Assembly: GCA_021613335.1 (NCBI GenBank)
Contig: JAJTWR010000377.1
Span: 152,501 to 216,500 of the forward strand
Origin: Whitmania pigra
Taxonomy: Eukaryota > Annelida > Clitellata > Hirudinida > Haemopidae
Direction: 5' to 3'
Length of the DNA stretch: 64,000 nt
The stretch's first letter is position 1. Every line of letters starts with the position of its first letter. The translations under genes were made by a program, and so were the position numbers. The notes below the pieces were generated by a model. The model was not told where the DNA came from, did no database searches, and worked only from the letters and a program-made list of their open reading frames with translations. Positions 1-12,862 of this stretch are shown here, piece after piece.

Positions 1-807
1 TTAGAACCACCTGCCTGCAAAGAAATATCAGGGATAAAGACAACATACATATTCATCAGCGATCATTAATTATCATTAAAATGATATTATATAATATTAT
101 TATAATATTATTATCATTATAATTATTGTTGTTATTAATGTTGCCGTTGTTATCATTGCAAGTTATTGCTGTTATCATTGTTATTGTTGCTGTTGTCGTT
201 GTTTTTGTTGTTGTAAATTTTCTGGCTGCTTATTCTCAACCTTCTGATCCCTTTAAGCCGGTGATGATGATGACGTCGACGACGACGACGACGATGATGA
301 TGATCGTAATTTAAGGTTGTCAAAAGATTGTTACAAATATATTATAAGACCGAATTATTGAATTTTTTTGTCTAAAAGAAATTCTGAATTCTGAAGTTGT
401 TGAATTTTATTTCCGATCGTGAGTTTTGCTTTTCTCGGCGGCACTTTCGAAATTATCATGAAGTCCGGGATTTCCTCGGAAAAGTTTCGCTTTCCAGTTT
501 TCCTTCCCAGTTTTTATTTTTTTTGTTTTTAACTTCTATGATTTAAATTTTCGTTCGCTTGCCACATTAGGACAAGAAAGTAATCGAGAGTCATGTTGTT
601 GTTGTTGTTGTTGTTGTTCCTACGAATACAACTACAACTACTTGCAACTACAATTATTCTTTCGTTGTTTTAATTTTAATTTGTCTTCTTCTATCTGCTT
701 CTCTTTTTCTCTTTCTATCTCTCTATCCCTATTCGATCCTAATTTTAGTCCATTCTGGTTACTTCATCATCGTCATCACCATCAACAACAAAAACAACAA
801 CAACAAC

Positions 808-858
808 TCATCGTCGTTATCATCATCATCATCATCGTCATCATCATCATCATCATCG

Positions 859-890
<32 letters not shown>

Positions 891-912
891 GTCATCATCA
901 TCATCATCATCG
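808..912. repeat. (ATC)n microsatellite with CGTC interruptions
   Basis: The trinucleotide repeat is nearly continuous, with occasional TCG units replacing TCA. It reads as Ile, His or Ser runs on one strand and Met, Asp or Glu-type runs on the other, which explains the spurious open frames. Confidence 0.9.
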
Positions 913-2312
913 CTTCCATTGTTACATCACCTGATGTGTTGTACGTGCTGTTGACTGAACACCTTATAATGCCTACAAACAGTGCGCTGTGCGTGCTATC
1001 AGGGATGCCTGTGAGTTCTTCGTGTCTTTGTGTTCTTGTGTGTGCGTAAATCCGTTTTATCGTCGTCATCATTACCCCCGTCATCATCATTATCATCTTA
1101 ACTATCACCGTCGTCATAATCATCATCATCATCATCATTTATCGTCAACATCATCATCTCCATTAGCAGCATCTTCATCGTCGTCGTCATCATCATTGTC
1201 ATCAACCTTACCTAGGTCACGCATCATCGGCATTACTCATAGCCATCATCATCCACGATATGAAGTACAACGTGCCATCATCCATAAAAACAGCAGAACG
1301 AAACAAAATGGCGGTTTGTGTCGTTCGTTTCATGTTCTCAGCTCCATCATCGTTCGTTTGGATATTTTAATGCAAAAGGCTCTTAGGCGCACATGTAGCG
1401 GTACGTAGTGAACCGTAGACATGATGATGATGGTGACCATGATGATGATAATGATCATGGTGGTAATCATTATCATTTCTCTCTCTCTCACTCTCTGTAT
1501 GATAATCTGAAAGTCGTCTGCTCCATTCCCGCTCTTTTCTACTTAGGAAGCCCACTCGTTGATGTCACGTGACAAAATCTCGTTGGTTCGTTAGACGTCA
1601 ACTTTGACCTTTGATCTTTGACATTTGAACTTTGGGCATAGTTCAGGGAAAGTCAGTTTCGGTTCAAAATGGGCCCCTACAAGGTTTTGATTTTCATTTC
1701 AACAACGAAATTAAAGGCCGTTGTTTTTTTGTTGTTATTGTTGTTGTTATTATTAATAAATTTGTTGTTATTAATAGAATTTTTTATATTCGAAAACAAG
1801 CGAATGTTTTTTATTTTTTTCAGTTTCGTCTGTCTGCCTAAAATCTTTCTCCCTTATCGTCGGAAAAGTTTGGATCACTGAAAGAGCGAATGAAAAAATT
1901 ACGGAGGATAGCTTTCGCTTTTTTGTTTTCGTTTTCGTTTTGATTTCCTCGATGGAAATTTGTAGTTTCGATTCGGAAAATAAAATTTGTTCTGACCAAT
2001 CAAAAGAAAAGTTCGTGAAGTTCAATCGTCAACATGACCAACATCATCATAATCATCATCATTATCGTCATCATCATCATCGTCATCATCATCGTCATTG
2101 TCATTGTTGACAACATGATCACGGTCGCGATTATCATCATTGTCCTCGTCATAATAATCATTATCATCATCACCACCATTAACATCGTCAAAATCTTGAT
2201 AATCATTTCGATTCGGAAAATAAAACTTGTTACAGACCAAATTAATAGAAATCAATCAAAATCAATAGAATTCGAACGTTGGCAGTCCAGTCGCGGACAG
2301 AAGCCAAACCCT

Positions 2313-2376
2313 CCAATTGCTCACCCTAATCCAAACCCTAACCCTCCAATTGCTCACCCTAATACTAACCCCCACT
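2313..2376. repeat. 33-bp tandem duplication rich in telomere-like CCCTAA words
   Basis: A 33-bp unit starting CCAATTGCTC occurs at 2313 and again at 2346. It carries CACCCTAAT and AACCCTAACCCT words. The CCCTAA motif equals the common metazoan telomere repeat, but only scattered copies are present, so this is at most a small interstitial telomere-like block. Confidence 0.6.
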
Positions 2377-2539
2377 GGTGATAACCTCTCGCATCCTAAC
2401 TGTAACTCTAAACATAAACAGGACTTTCGATAGAAATGTCTGAACCCCATGTACAAATGCCAAATACTAACAAAAAAACGTATCAATTTGATAACAAACT
2501 ATGTTCATTTGGTAATGACAAGGGTGAAATGGACACGAT

Positions 2540-2602
2540 TGTAATATTGTAATATTGTAATATTGTAAAGCATTGTAATATTGTAATATTGTAATATTGC
2601 AA
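2540..2602. repeat. 8-bp TAATATTG tandem repeat in two blocks
   Basis: Two runs of about three TAATATTG units are separated by a short AAAGCATTG-type interruption. It is a simple satellite with no coding meaning. Confidence 0.75.
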
Positions 2603-3593
2603 AACATCGCAAAATTGTCGAACACCCCTCCAGCCTCGCCCCCCCCCCCCTCTGCATCCCTCAACGATCGGCGTCCTTGACCTTAACCTTGGAAAACCGT
2701 GGAGATTTGAAGAAATTTTCTCCGGCGATGTTGATGGCTTTTCCCCGTCACTTCCCTATTCGATTCAATTTGTAGATAACAACATCAATATCATAACTGT
2801 AATAAATGTTTATTGTTATTACTATTATTTTTATTAATTTTATTATTAATGTTATTATTATTACTTTTCTAATCCTTTACTGCTTGACTTTAAGAGGGAC
2901 GGTAATTACGGTAATTACGTGAAACTACGATGTAACATTATCGTTTTTGTAATTATTCTATGTTAGCGTATTATTGTTGTTATTGTGATTATTATTATTA
3001 ATAATAATTATTATTAATTAGTAATAACTACAACATTAAAAACAATAATAATAATAATAATAACAATAATAATAATAACAATAATATTTATAATAACACA
3101 TTGTAAACTAGTCCCTACTTGCAATCTTAATTACAGTCTGGATTATTACAACAACAAAAAAGAACTCGAAGCTATTATATTTCACATGACAAAAATTGGT
3201 TGCTATGATGACGATGATAACTATACCGAGGTATGAGGATGGTAATGATGACATAATATAAGTGATGGTAAAGGTGGAAAGAAATGGTTATAGATATACG
3301 GTGACCCTTCATCGTCATCGTCATCGTCACCATCACGTCATCATCGTCGTCGTCATCATCACCATGACCACCATCATCATCATCATCATCATCATCAACG
3401 TCATCGTCATGGTCACCGTCATCATTGTAGCCATGGAAACGTGTAGGGAAATCTAAAATTACTGCTCTCGGCAAGAAATAATCGTCACGTGGTGCCGTTG
3501 AATGTTTTTTTGGGGATCTCCAGTGACGTCACAACGTTGTTGACGCAATGAGGAGAGTTATTTTTTAATCTCTTATGTCATAAGGACGACGTT

Positions 3594-3609
3594 GATGATG
3601 ATACGATGG

Positions 3610-3642
<33 letters not shown>

Positions 3643-3671
3643 CGATGATGATGACGATGATGATACGATGG

Positions 3672-3731
<60 letters not shown>

Positions 3732-3775
3732 CGACGATGATGATGATGATACGATGATGATACGATGGTGATGAC
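3594..3775. repeat. (GAT)n microsatellite
   Basis: This is a long GAT array with ACGAT and TACGATG interruptions that recur at intervals. That pattern indicates slippage plus duplication of an interrupted segment. Confidence 0.9.
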
Positions 3776-4040
3776 GACGACCCTAATAATGACATCTAAT
3801 CAACTAATCTAAGGAGTGCGCACCGTCCAATTATGATGTTAATCGTATTAACGCGCAATTATTTTCTAATAAATACATCTATTTTGTGACTTTCTTATGC
3901 TGACAAATTATTAAGCAGGATCATATTAATCTTAAAATTTATGAATTACTTATTTAATAATAATATTATTCTTATTGAGTAATAAATTAATCATTATAAA
4001 TTATTTTTATATAATAATAATTTTATTAATTAAATATATT

Positions 4041-4160
<120 letters not shown>

Positions 4161-4454
4161 GTAAAGTGAAAAAAAAAATTAATCCGGTAGTAAGGTCTGA
4201 TTCGCCCCCCTTTTTCTGGGGTTTTTACGACTCCCCGCGGATGCTGAGAATATCTGAGAATTTGTTGGAAATTAATTGCTTAATTGGAACAATTATATTT
4301 GAATGTGTAAACGACTTCGTACGTTGTTAGTGTAATGTCGGTTAGTTGGGAGTGCGTAATATTATTTTAATTTGTGGAACGTATTAATATTGCTGTTATA
4401 ATTAATTATATAATAATTATAAAAAGTCAATTAAATATTTAAATAAACAATATT

Positions 4455-4456
4455 AC

Positions 4457-4510
<54 letters not shown>

Positions 4511-4583
4511 TGGCCTGAAATTATCTGAAATTGTCTTGTTATTAGCTAATATTAATTGTACATCATATATTATTATTATTAAA

Positions 4584-4658
<75 letters not shown>

Positions 4659-4675
4659 TATTATTATTATTATCG
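4455..4675. repeat. paired (AAT)n and (ATT)n arrays
   Basis: An AAT array (about 4455-4510) is followed after about 75 bp by an ATT array (about 4587-4675). The arrays are mutually reverse-complementary and could form a long imperfect hairpin in single strands. Confidence 0.85.
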
Positions 4676-5436
4676 GAGGTTGTGTGCAAATGATTGTAAA
4701 ATATCCAAGGTCGTAAGGTCTGCAGTGATTTCGTTGAAAATGAGTTCTTATCATGACAGACATAATTGGCGTCAGGTGACATAGTAATAATAATAACATA
4801 AAATAAATTTATAATAATAATAATTTAATAATAATAATAATAATAATAATATGTTAATAATAAAATGATAATAATAACAGCTACAATTTCATTAATATTA
4901 ATAATAACAATAATTACAATATTTAAAGCAATAATAGTCTTAAATTTTTATATAATGATGAACAATATTTTTAATTAAATTTTGATATTCGAACATTATG
5001 GCATAAATACGAAATACATTTATTTATTTAAATGATCTTCTCGAAAATCAAAAAAAAAACATCCGCCCCTCATATTGAGCAGTAATCATTGTTTTGATGG
5101 CAAAGATTTTAAATCACATTTACGAGGTTGAAAACTCATTAGTCTTCAATAAAATTCTACGATGATGATAATGATGATGGTTATGATGGTGATGATTATG
5201 ATGACGATTATGATGATGATGGTGACGATTATGATGATGTTGATGACGGAGAGAATCAGCAGCTAATCAGATATTTTTTAATATTTTAATAACTGATAAT
5301 TTAATTACTTCTTAAATTTAATAAATTACATTGTGAGAAGTTCTCACTGAGAACTAACTTCTCAAACATATTTATGCCAGATAATAATTATTAACATCGT
5401 TATTAATAATAATATAATATCATGTTGACATAATTA

Positions 5437-5499
5437 TCCTTATTATTATTATTATTATGTTTATTATTATTATTATTGTTGTTATTGTTATTATTATTA

Positions 5500-5538
<39 letters not shown>

Positions 5539-5570
5539 TCTTAGTATTATTATTATTATTACTATTACTA
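5437..5570. repeat. (ATT)n microsatellite with GTT and ACT interruptions
   Basis: Several ATT runs are broken by GTT, ATG and ACT units. It is followed at 5625-5662 by a short (ATC)n run. Confidence 0.85.
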
Positions 5571-6724
5571 TTCATTCTCATCTCTAATGTTGTTAATCTT
5601 CATCAACTGATTCATAATCATAATCACATTCACCGTCATCATCATCATCATCATCATCATCACGATGAAGATAACTGCCTCTTAGCATCCTTGTTGGCTG
5701 GTAAATATTATAAAATGGCCTCCCAATCAGTTGCAGCATCAGAAGTTGAGTTCGCTTTAAACAAAAGTCACAACAGCTGAGCTCATGTTTTTACTTTGTC
5801 TAACTTTGTAAATTGTAATCTTTCAATTTACTTTAATCTTGTAAATTACAGCATAATTATAGTTATAATAAAAAATTATAAAGACTTAATTAAGGCTGTA
5901 ATTGAAAAAAACACGAATAATTGTTTATTTGTATTTATCGAAAGTTTAGAAAAAACTAGCTGGTTTTCCCCTGTGGTTGGTTGAATTTTTTCCATTTTGT
6001 AAATCTGATTTTGATTATCTCTGTAAATTATTTTAAACCGAACGTAATTGAATTTATAATTTTAAATTTTCCAGTTAATCGCTTTTAATGTTTGATAATA
6101 ATCCCGAATAACTTGTCGAATGTCGCAATATTTCCACGACATTAACTAGTGTTAGCTAGTTAATTATTATTTGTCAGCTAATGTTAATTAATGTTGGTTA
6201 GATGGTTAATATTAGTCATTTAAATGATGTTAATTATTGTATTAATACATGCAAATATAAATATTTGTGTTTATAATAATATTTTAAAATAAATTTATAT
6301 TTATAATATTAACTAATTTATTAGTTAATGAGATCACGTTTTACAAATAAACTTATAATTATTATTATTACCATTAATGTTAATTAACCAATTTGCTAAT
6401 ATTGTCAACCTGATAAGTTCTGGCATTGTTCCGTCCTCCGTTGACATTAAAGAGACATTGTCACGTGGTTGTATGATAATTTCGAACATTTCAATGTTCT
6501 CGGATGAATAATTTCTCAGTTTATGGTTGAAATATTTTTATAATCTTTTTTATAATCTTATTTATCTTTCGTTCCCATCCATATTGTTCGCATCCGCTTT
6601 GACCATAACAACAACAACAACACCATTAAGAGCGGAAATATTACGTGAAAATGAATGTGAATATAATTTGTTGTATTTGTAAGTTTGGCACAAATTGATA
6701 ATATAAATTTACTAAATTCAAAAA

Positions 6725-6795
6725 ATAAATGGTTACAAGAAGCTCCTCTGACACAATGCATGTGGCGCTATATAAATGAAGTACAAGTACAATTG
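6725..6795 (+). mobile_element. SINE-like fragment (GCGCTATATAAAT family)
   Basis: The segment has the words GGTTACAAGAAG, CCTCTGA and GGCGCTATATAAAT in that order, followed by an ACAATTGTAATTATC tail. The same words recur in the same order at 48,272-48,402, so this is a dispersed family. The short length and AT tail suit the 3' part of a SINE. No target-site duplication was identified. Confidence 0.55.
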
Positions 6796-6991
6796 TAATT
6801 ATCATAAATGTTTAAATGACATCATTATTGTCGTCATTTTCATCAAAATCCTCATCATTATCATAATCATCCAGTATTGAGAGGTGGGAAATGCTTTACA
6901 TTTCATGAGCAATTGCAATACCTAGAAAATATCTCAAGACCTTAATGTAGCACGTATCCATACACTATCATTACTATTGTTATTACTACTA

Positions 6992-7197
<206 letters not shown>

Positions 7198-8353
7198 ACG
7201 AATAAACATCAAAGTTGGCATGAAATTGTTTTGCACCTGGCATACACGGAGACCTCGGAAAGCTGATAAGGGTAAGGAATCGAAAAAGTTCAAAGCCGAG
7301 GGTAATGCGGGCATCGGGAGAAAAATATGAGATAATTATTCTGATTTATGTGGCGCAGACTTTCAAAGGCAACCGACACGCGCGGGGTTGTACTAGTAAC
7401 AGTTACAATAGTTGCCATAGTAATCGGGTGGAGGATTCGAACCTTTTTGTCTATTGGTCATCCTAATAATATTCTAATAGGGTCATGTAATTTTTGGCAA
7501 CTGATTGATTGAGTATTGGAAAATTGAAAGTATATGCAGATGAGCATTATGTTAAGTTAGTTAATCCTAAGCTGGATTTCGAACTCGGGTTCGTTCCATT
7601 GGTGGTAAGTGGAAGATGAGCGAAAATCGTGGGAGTGGTGATGACGACGACGACGATGACGACGATGATGATGATGATGATAACGACAATATCAAGATTA
7701 TAGCGACTTTGATCAATCGTTGCGTCAACAGCTTCGTCACCTGCTAAATATCACGTTTATAGAAGTGGAAGTTAGTCATCACTAATCTTCTTTGAAAATT
7801 AATTATACCCTAACATAATGCATTCGTAAACATTATTAATATGCAAATCATTTCGAGCTATGATAAAACAATAAATAAATAAATAAATAATTATTAACAA
7901 CCTTTAATTCAAAACTCCACCTACGAAAATTCCATTTCATACGATCCCCAGTTTCAACGGTCCACGTAATTATACCGCATAATTATGAAGAGATAAATTA
8001 ATTATGCGTAATTGCGATCATAATTATCCCATAATTATTCCGACTATCGTCACGTGGTACTCACGACAGTGGATTCTCATGATCTTCATAATTTTACGTC
8101 TGTCGTCTGCAAAAAAAAAAAAATAAAAAAATAAATAATGGCTCAACAGCTGTTCATTTTGTAAGGATTTGCTGGCAAATTATCTTTTATCAATGAATTA
8201 ATGGTTCGATCATTTATTTATTTATTTATATTTTATGTAAATTATATTTTATTAATTCGTTTGCTTTGTTATTTAACTTGTTCATTAAATTTATTTATTT
8301 GTTAATTAATAATTTTATTTATTTTTTTCACTGGCTTGTGGAAAGCCACAATC

Positions 8354-8540
8354 GAATGATGCTGTTGCTTTTGTCGTTGATGTCGTCGTCGTTGTTGTCG
8401 GTGTTGTTGATGTTGTTGTTGATGATGATGATATTGTTGTTGATGATGATGTTGCTGTTGTTGGTGTTGTTGTTGATGTTATTGTTGATGATGATGTTGT
8501 TGTTGATGATGATGTTGTTGTTGCTGCTGTTGTTGTGCAT
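8354..8540. repeat. mixed (GTT)n/(GAT)n array
   Basis: GTT and GAT units alternate in short blocks (for example GTTGATGATGATG), giving low-complexity reading frames on both strands. Confidence 0.85.
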
Positions 8541-8645
8541 AAAAACTTTCTCATGACCACAAACGAAACAATTTCATAGTTTCAAGGGTAATAGACCAAC
8601 TTTGTTGCTCTTACTATTGCAGGTAATTGTTCTATCTTAATTGTC

Positions 8646-8658
8646 GTAATAATAATAA

Positions 8659-8717
<59 letters not shown>

Positions 8718-8721
8718 TAAC

Positions 8722-8781
<60 letters not shown>

Positions 8782-8806
8782 TAATAATATAATAATAATA
8801 ATAATA

Positions 8807-8846
<40 letters not shown>

Positions 8847-8925
8847 CATAATAATAATAATCATAATAATAATAATATAATAATGATGATAATTATAATA
8901 ATAACAAAAAAAAATAATAATAATA
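8646..8925. repeat. long (AAT)n microsatellite
   Basis: About 280 bp of AAT units with rare single-base slips (AATAT, AATC) that shift the register several times. Confidence 0.95.
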
Positions 8926-9107
8926 ACAAAACGGTAACCGATTTCTCTCACTTTAGATTCCCATTCCATAATGTCATCAAGCTTTCTTTTTCCTGTAGTT
9001 TCGCTTTCGTATCGTTTCATTTCTGTGACAATCATTGCTATCATGAGTACATCATAATTATTTTAAACTTACTATTGATAATAATTACCATAACTAGAGT
9101 ACAACTT

Positions 9108-9453
<346 letters not shown>

Positions 9454-10598
9454 TTTTCTATAAGGAGCCTCTTCACCAACTTCTAACGTTCATCTGTCCT
9501 AATCTTTCTTGCTAATTGTTTACAGTTCCCTCGTGACTTTGGCTAAAAAAAAGTTTTTAGAGCAGTTGTCACTTGACGATGAAGACGACGACGATGATGA
9601 TGATGGTGGTAGTTCTGATGACATAGACATGCATGGCCCTGACAGAGTCATGGTAGTCACGGTGATGATGATGATGATGATGATGAAGATGACGACGGTG
9701 GTGTTTATGATGACGACGACGACGATGATGATGTCATGACTGATGAGCAAGCAGATAAGAATGTTTGTAAAGAACAACTTTATCACACATCACCAAGGGC
9801 TCTTGGGATGATGGAGCTACTAGAACTTGCCAGGAATGCCTGTTGTGGTTGTCAAAGTAGTAGGCACCATTTTATTACCACAAGAGTTTACCAGGTTTTT
9901 TGCCAAGGCAGTGACTGAATGGTTTTTGGATAAAACAAAATACATAATTTGCAACATTTATTGACCAGGCATTTCTAAACCATTACCTAATTTTTATGTG
10001 TTCATAAAGGTTATGTTCATATAACATCATCAACAACAACAACAACAACTTTGTCGACAGATGCTATTAACGTTGACAACGTTGGATGCCATTACGACAG
10101 CTGCTGCAGAAACTTCTGTCGCAACCTGTCGCTGCAATTGGAAGATGTAATTGCCTCTAGTTGTAATGAAGAAGATTGAAGCTTTTTGGTGACTGTCTCT
10201 TCTGTTCACGTTGAATTTAATTAGGTCTAGCTGCCATTGAGATCATTCATCGTCATCATGATGATCATCATCGATGTCATCGTCATCATCGTTACCATCG
10301 TCATAGTCATCTTCATCATCGTCATAGTCATCATCATCATCATCATTACTATGCTAGCTTTATTTGGTTAAGTTAATTCAAAACGTTGAGATTTGTTTGT
10401 ACAAGGCCAAAGAATGTTGGAGGTCGTTGTTGAAAGTAGGTCAGGATTTTGTTGCTGTTGCTGTTGTTGTTGTTCGTTGTAAGGACAACAATCAGTTAAT
10501 GGAATCTCTCCTTAAGATCTCGGATTCACTTCTTCACTCAAGCCATCATAACTATTACAATTTTTCAATTCTTCTCGTCATCGTCATCGTAGTCGTAA
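9454..10598. other. unassigned interval with some protein-like open frames
   Basis: No recognised gene. Two stretches look less repetitive than the surroundings: an open frame after an acidic run at about 9736-9918 (+), and a cysteine-rich frame ending at 10179 (+). Neither could be tied to a family or a complete gene model. See the findings. Confidence 0.4.
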
Positions 10599-10922
<324 letters not shown>

Positions 10923-11289
10923 TAATTAATTTATAAATTCCATGTCTGTAAATCCTCTGCCCAGACATTAAGGACTTTGTGAGAGTGAAAGCCCTTAATT
11001 AGTCTGGTCGTTTCGTTGGTTAATTATATGATTGGTTGAGTGGGCGGTTGGTTGGTTGATCTAATGGTTGATTTGATGGTTGATTGATTGGATGGTTGAT
11101 TGTTTCTAAGCTCTCACTCTTCAGATCACAACCAAACTGACCTAATTGTTATTGCTTCAATGTCATCAATAATTATTGTTTACTTTAATTAGTGCACAAT
11201 AATTACCATCAACGTCGATAAAATTAAATCGTCGATTAACGATGCCATGCTTTCACCATTTTATAAGTAGCTGGTGCGTTAACGATCTA

Positions 11290-11450
11290 CATCAACAACA
11301 TCAAGCAACAACTACGACAAAAACAAAAACAACAACAACAGAAACAGTAACAGCAGCTTCGACGACGACGACGACGACGACGACAACAACAGAAACAGTA
11401 ACAACAACAACAATAACAACAACAACAACAAAAATAAAAATAACAAAGAC
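11290..11450. repeat. (ACA)n/(ACG)n imperfect array
   Basis: ACA-rich low-complexity sequence contains an internal (ACG)n block. It reads as poly-Thr on the plus strand. The surrounding DNA gives no gene. Confidence 0.75.
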
Positions 11451-11924
11451 TAGGATTAGCGATCAGTTGAGAGTTAATGTCTGCAATTAAGAATGGGTAA
11501 CCATTAAGGAACACGAACTACTCTTGTTAAAGAGGCCTCGTTTTTGAGTTCTTTTTTTTTCCGTGCAGAAAGTTAATTTTTTAATTTTACGCTTGCTTCA
11601 GAAACATGGATGCTTGAATACGATTCTAGTCCAGGAGGAGTGCTGCTAATTAATTTATAGAAAAACATTTCAAAATCGATTCAGTTAATAGAATTAATTG
11701 TAAAAGAAATTCAGTTTAGTTATTCAGCCAATAGAGAGAATTTCAAGTAACAATGTAACAATTCAGTTGATTATTCAATAATATTATTAAAAACTGAATA
11801 ATAACAATCATCATCATCGTCGTCGTCATCATCAAAACTTGTTCAAATCTCTAATCTCCCGCTACTCGGTCATCATGATATCCCAGTTTCTGCGTTCCTT
11901 ATTTCTTATCAATCATTCTATTTG

Positions 11925-12100
<176 letters not shown>

Positions 12101-12862
12101 GGTTATGATGATTCCTTATCGATTCATTCCAATTAAGGTCCAGTATTCCATCTCGAGAGTTTCTACGTATAGTTATGCAGCTGCTGAATCGGTCAAAGTG
12201 GCTACCAACCACTTTGATTAATTATTTGGGATTAATAATATAACTATACAGTATAATGTATAATAGTTTAATATTTTATAATATAATATATTATTATATA
12301 ATTAATATTATTAAATATATTATTAGCTTTTGTACAAATTGTAAAAATATTGTTAATTATTTATTAATAGTTGCAACAATAATAAAAATGTCCATAATAT
12401 TATTAACAATAAGAACAAAAATACTATTAATAATAATAATTATTCGTAATATTCGTACCAATGGATACTCGGTTATAAGTGTTTAAATTAATAAAAAAGA
12501 TTTTTATTTCGTTTTTAATTAGAAAGCCTCCAAACTTAATTGGAAACAAGGTTCACACAACTCAGTTTAGATTCAGTGCGTAATAACTTTTAAATTACCA
12601 TCGAGTAATTAATTACTTTTTTTAAATTAATATTTTAATATATTAATTTATTATTTAATGTTTTAATATATCAATTTATAAATTAATTTTTTAAATTAAT
12701 TTTTTAATTAATAGTGATTAGTTAATACGAACAAATTAATCCTAACCGTTCTTTTTCCTACTGTCAGCAGGTAAATCAACAGAGACTTGATCATCATCAT
12801 CATCACCATCATCATCGTCATCGTCTTCTTCCTTAGGAAGGAAAGATTCCTATAAATAAAAC
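12101..12862. other. AT-rich upstream region of the GPCR gene
   Basis: Very AT-rich sequence with TTAATTAA-type words and one short (ATC)n run (about 12,790-12,822), ending directly at the GPCR start codon. The promoter or 5' UTR presumably lies here, but I cannot point to a defined element. Confidence 0.5.

Larger units (their letters stand above)
1..3793. other. gene-free microsatellite-rich stretch
   Basis: I recognise no gene here. The interval holds imperfect ATC/GAT-type arrays (about 808-912, 1080-1205, 2043-2185, 3305-3430, 3594-3775), small GTT runs (about 595-618) and AT-rich filler. All longer open frames run through these arrays and read as single-residue runs, so none is credible as a gene. 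Confidence 0.7.

Noticed and set aside
3520..3532. TGACGTCA palindromes (also near 52,914 and 57,513) as CREB sites
   Set aside because: An 8-bp palindrome is expected by chance, more so next to GAC/GAT repeats. Only the one near 52,914 is in a possible promoter, and there is no further support.
7420..7450. Possible tRNA on the minus strand (perfect B box GGTTCGAATCC)
   Set aside because: There is no A box at the right distance and no acceptor stem, so it is a chance match or decayed SINE.
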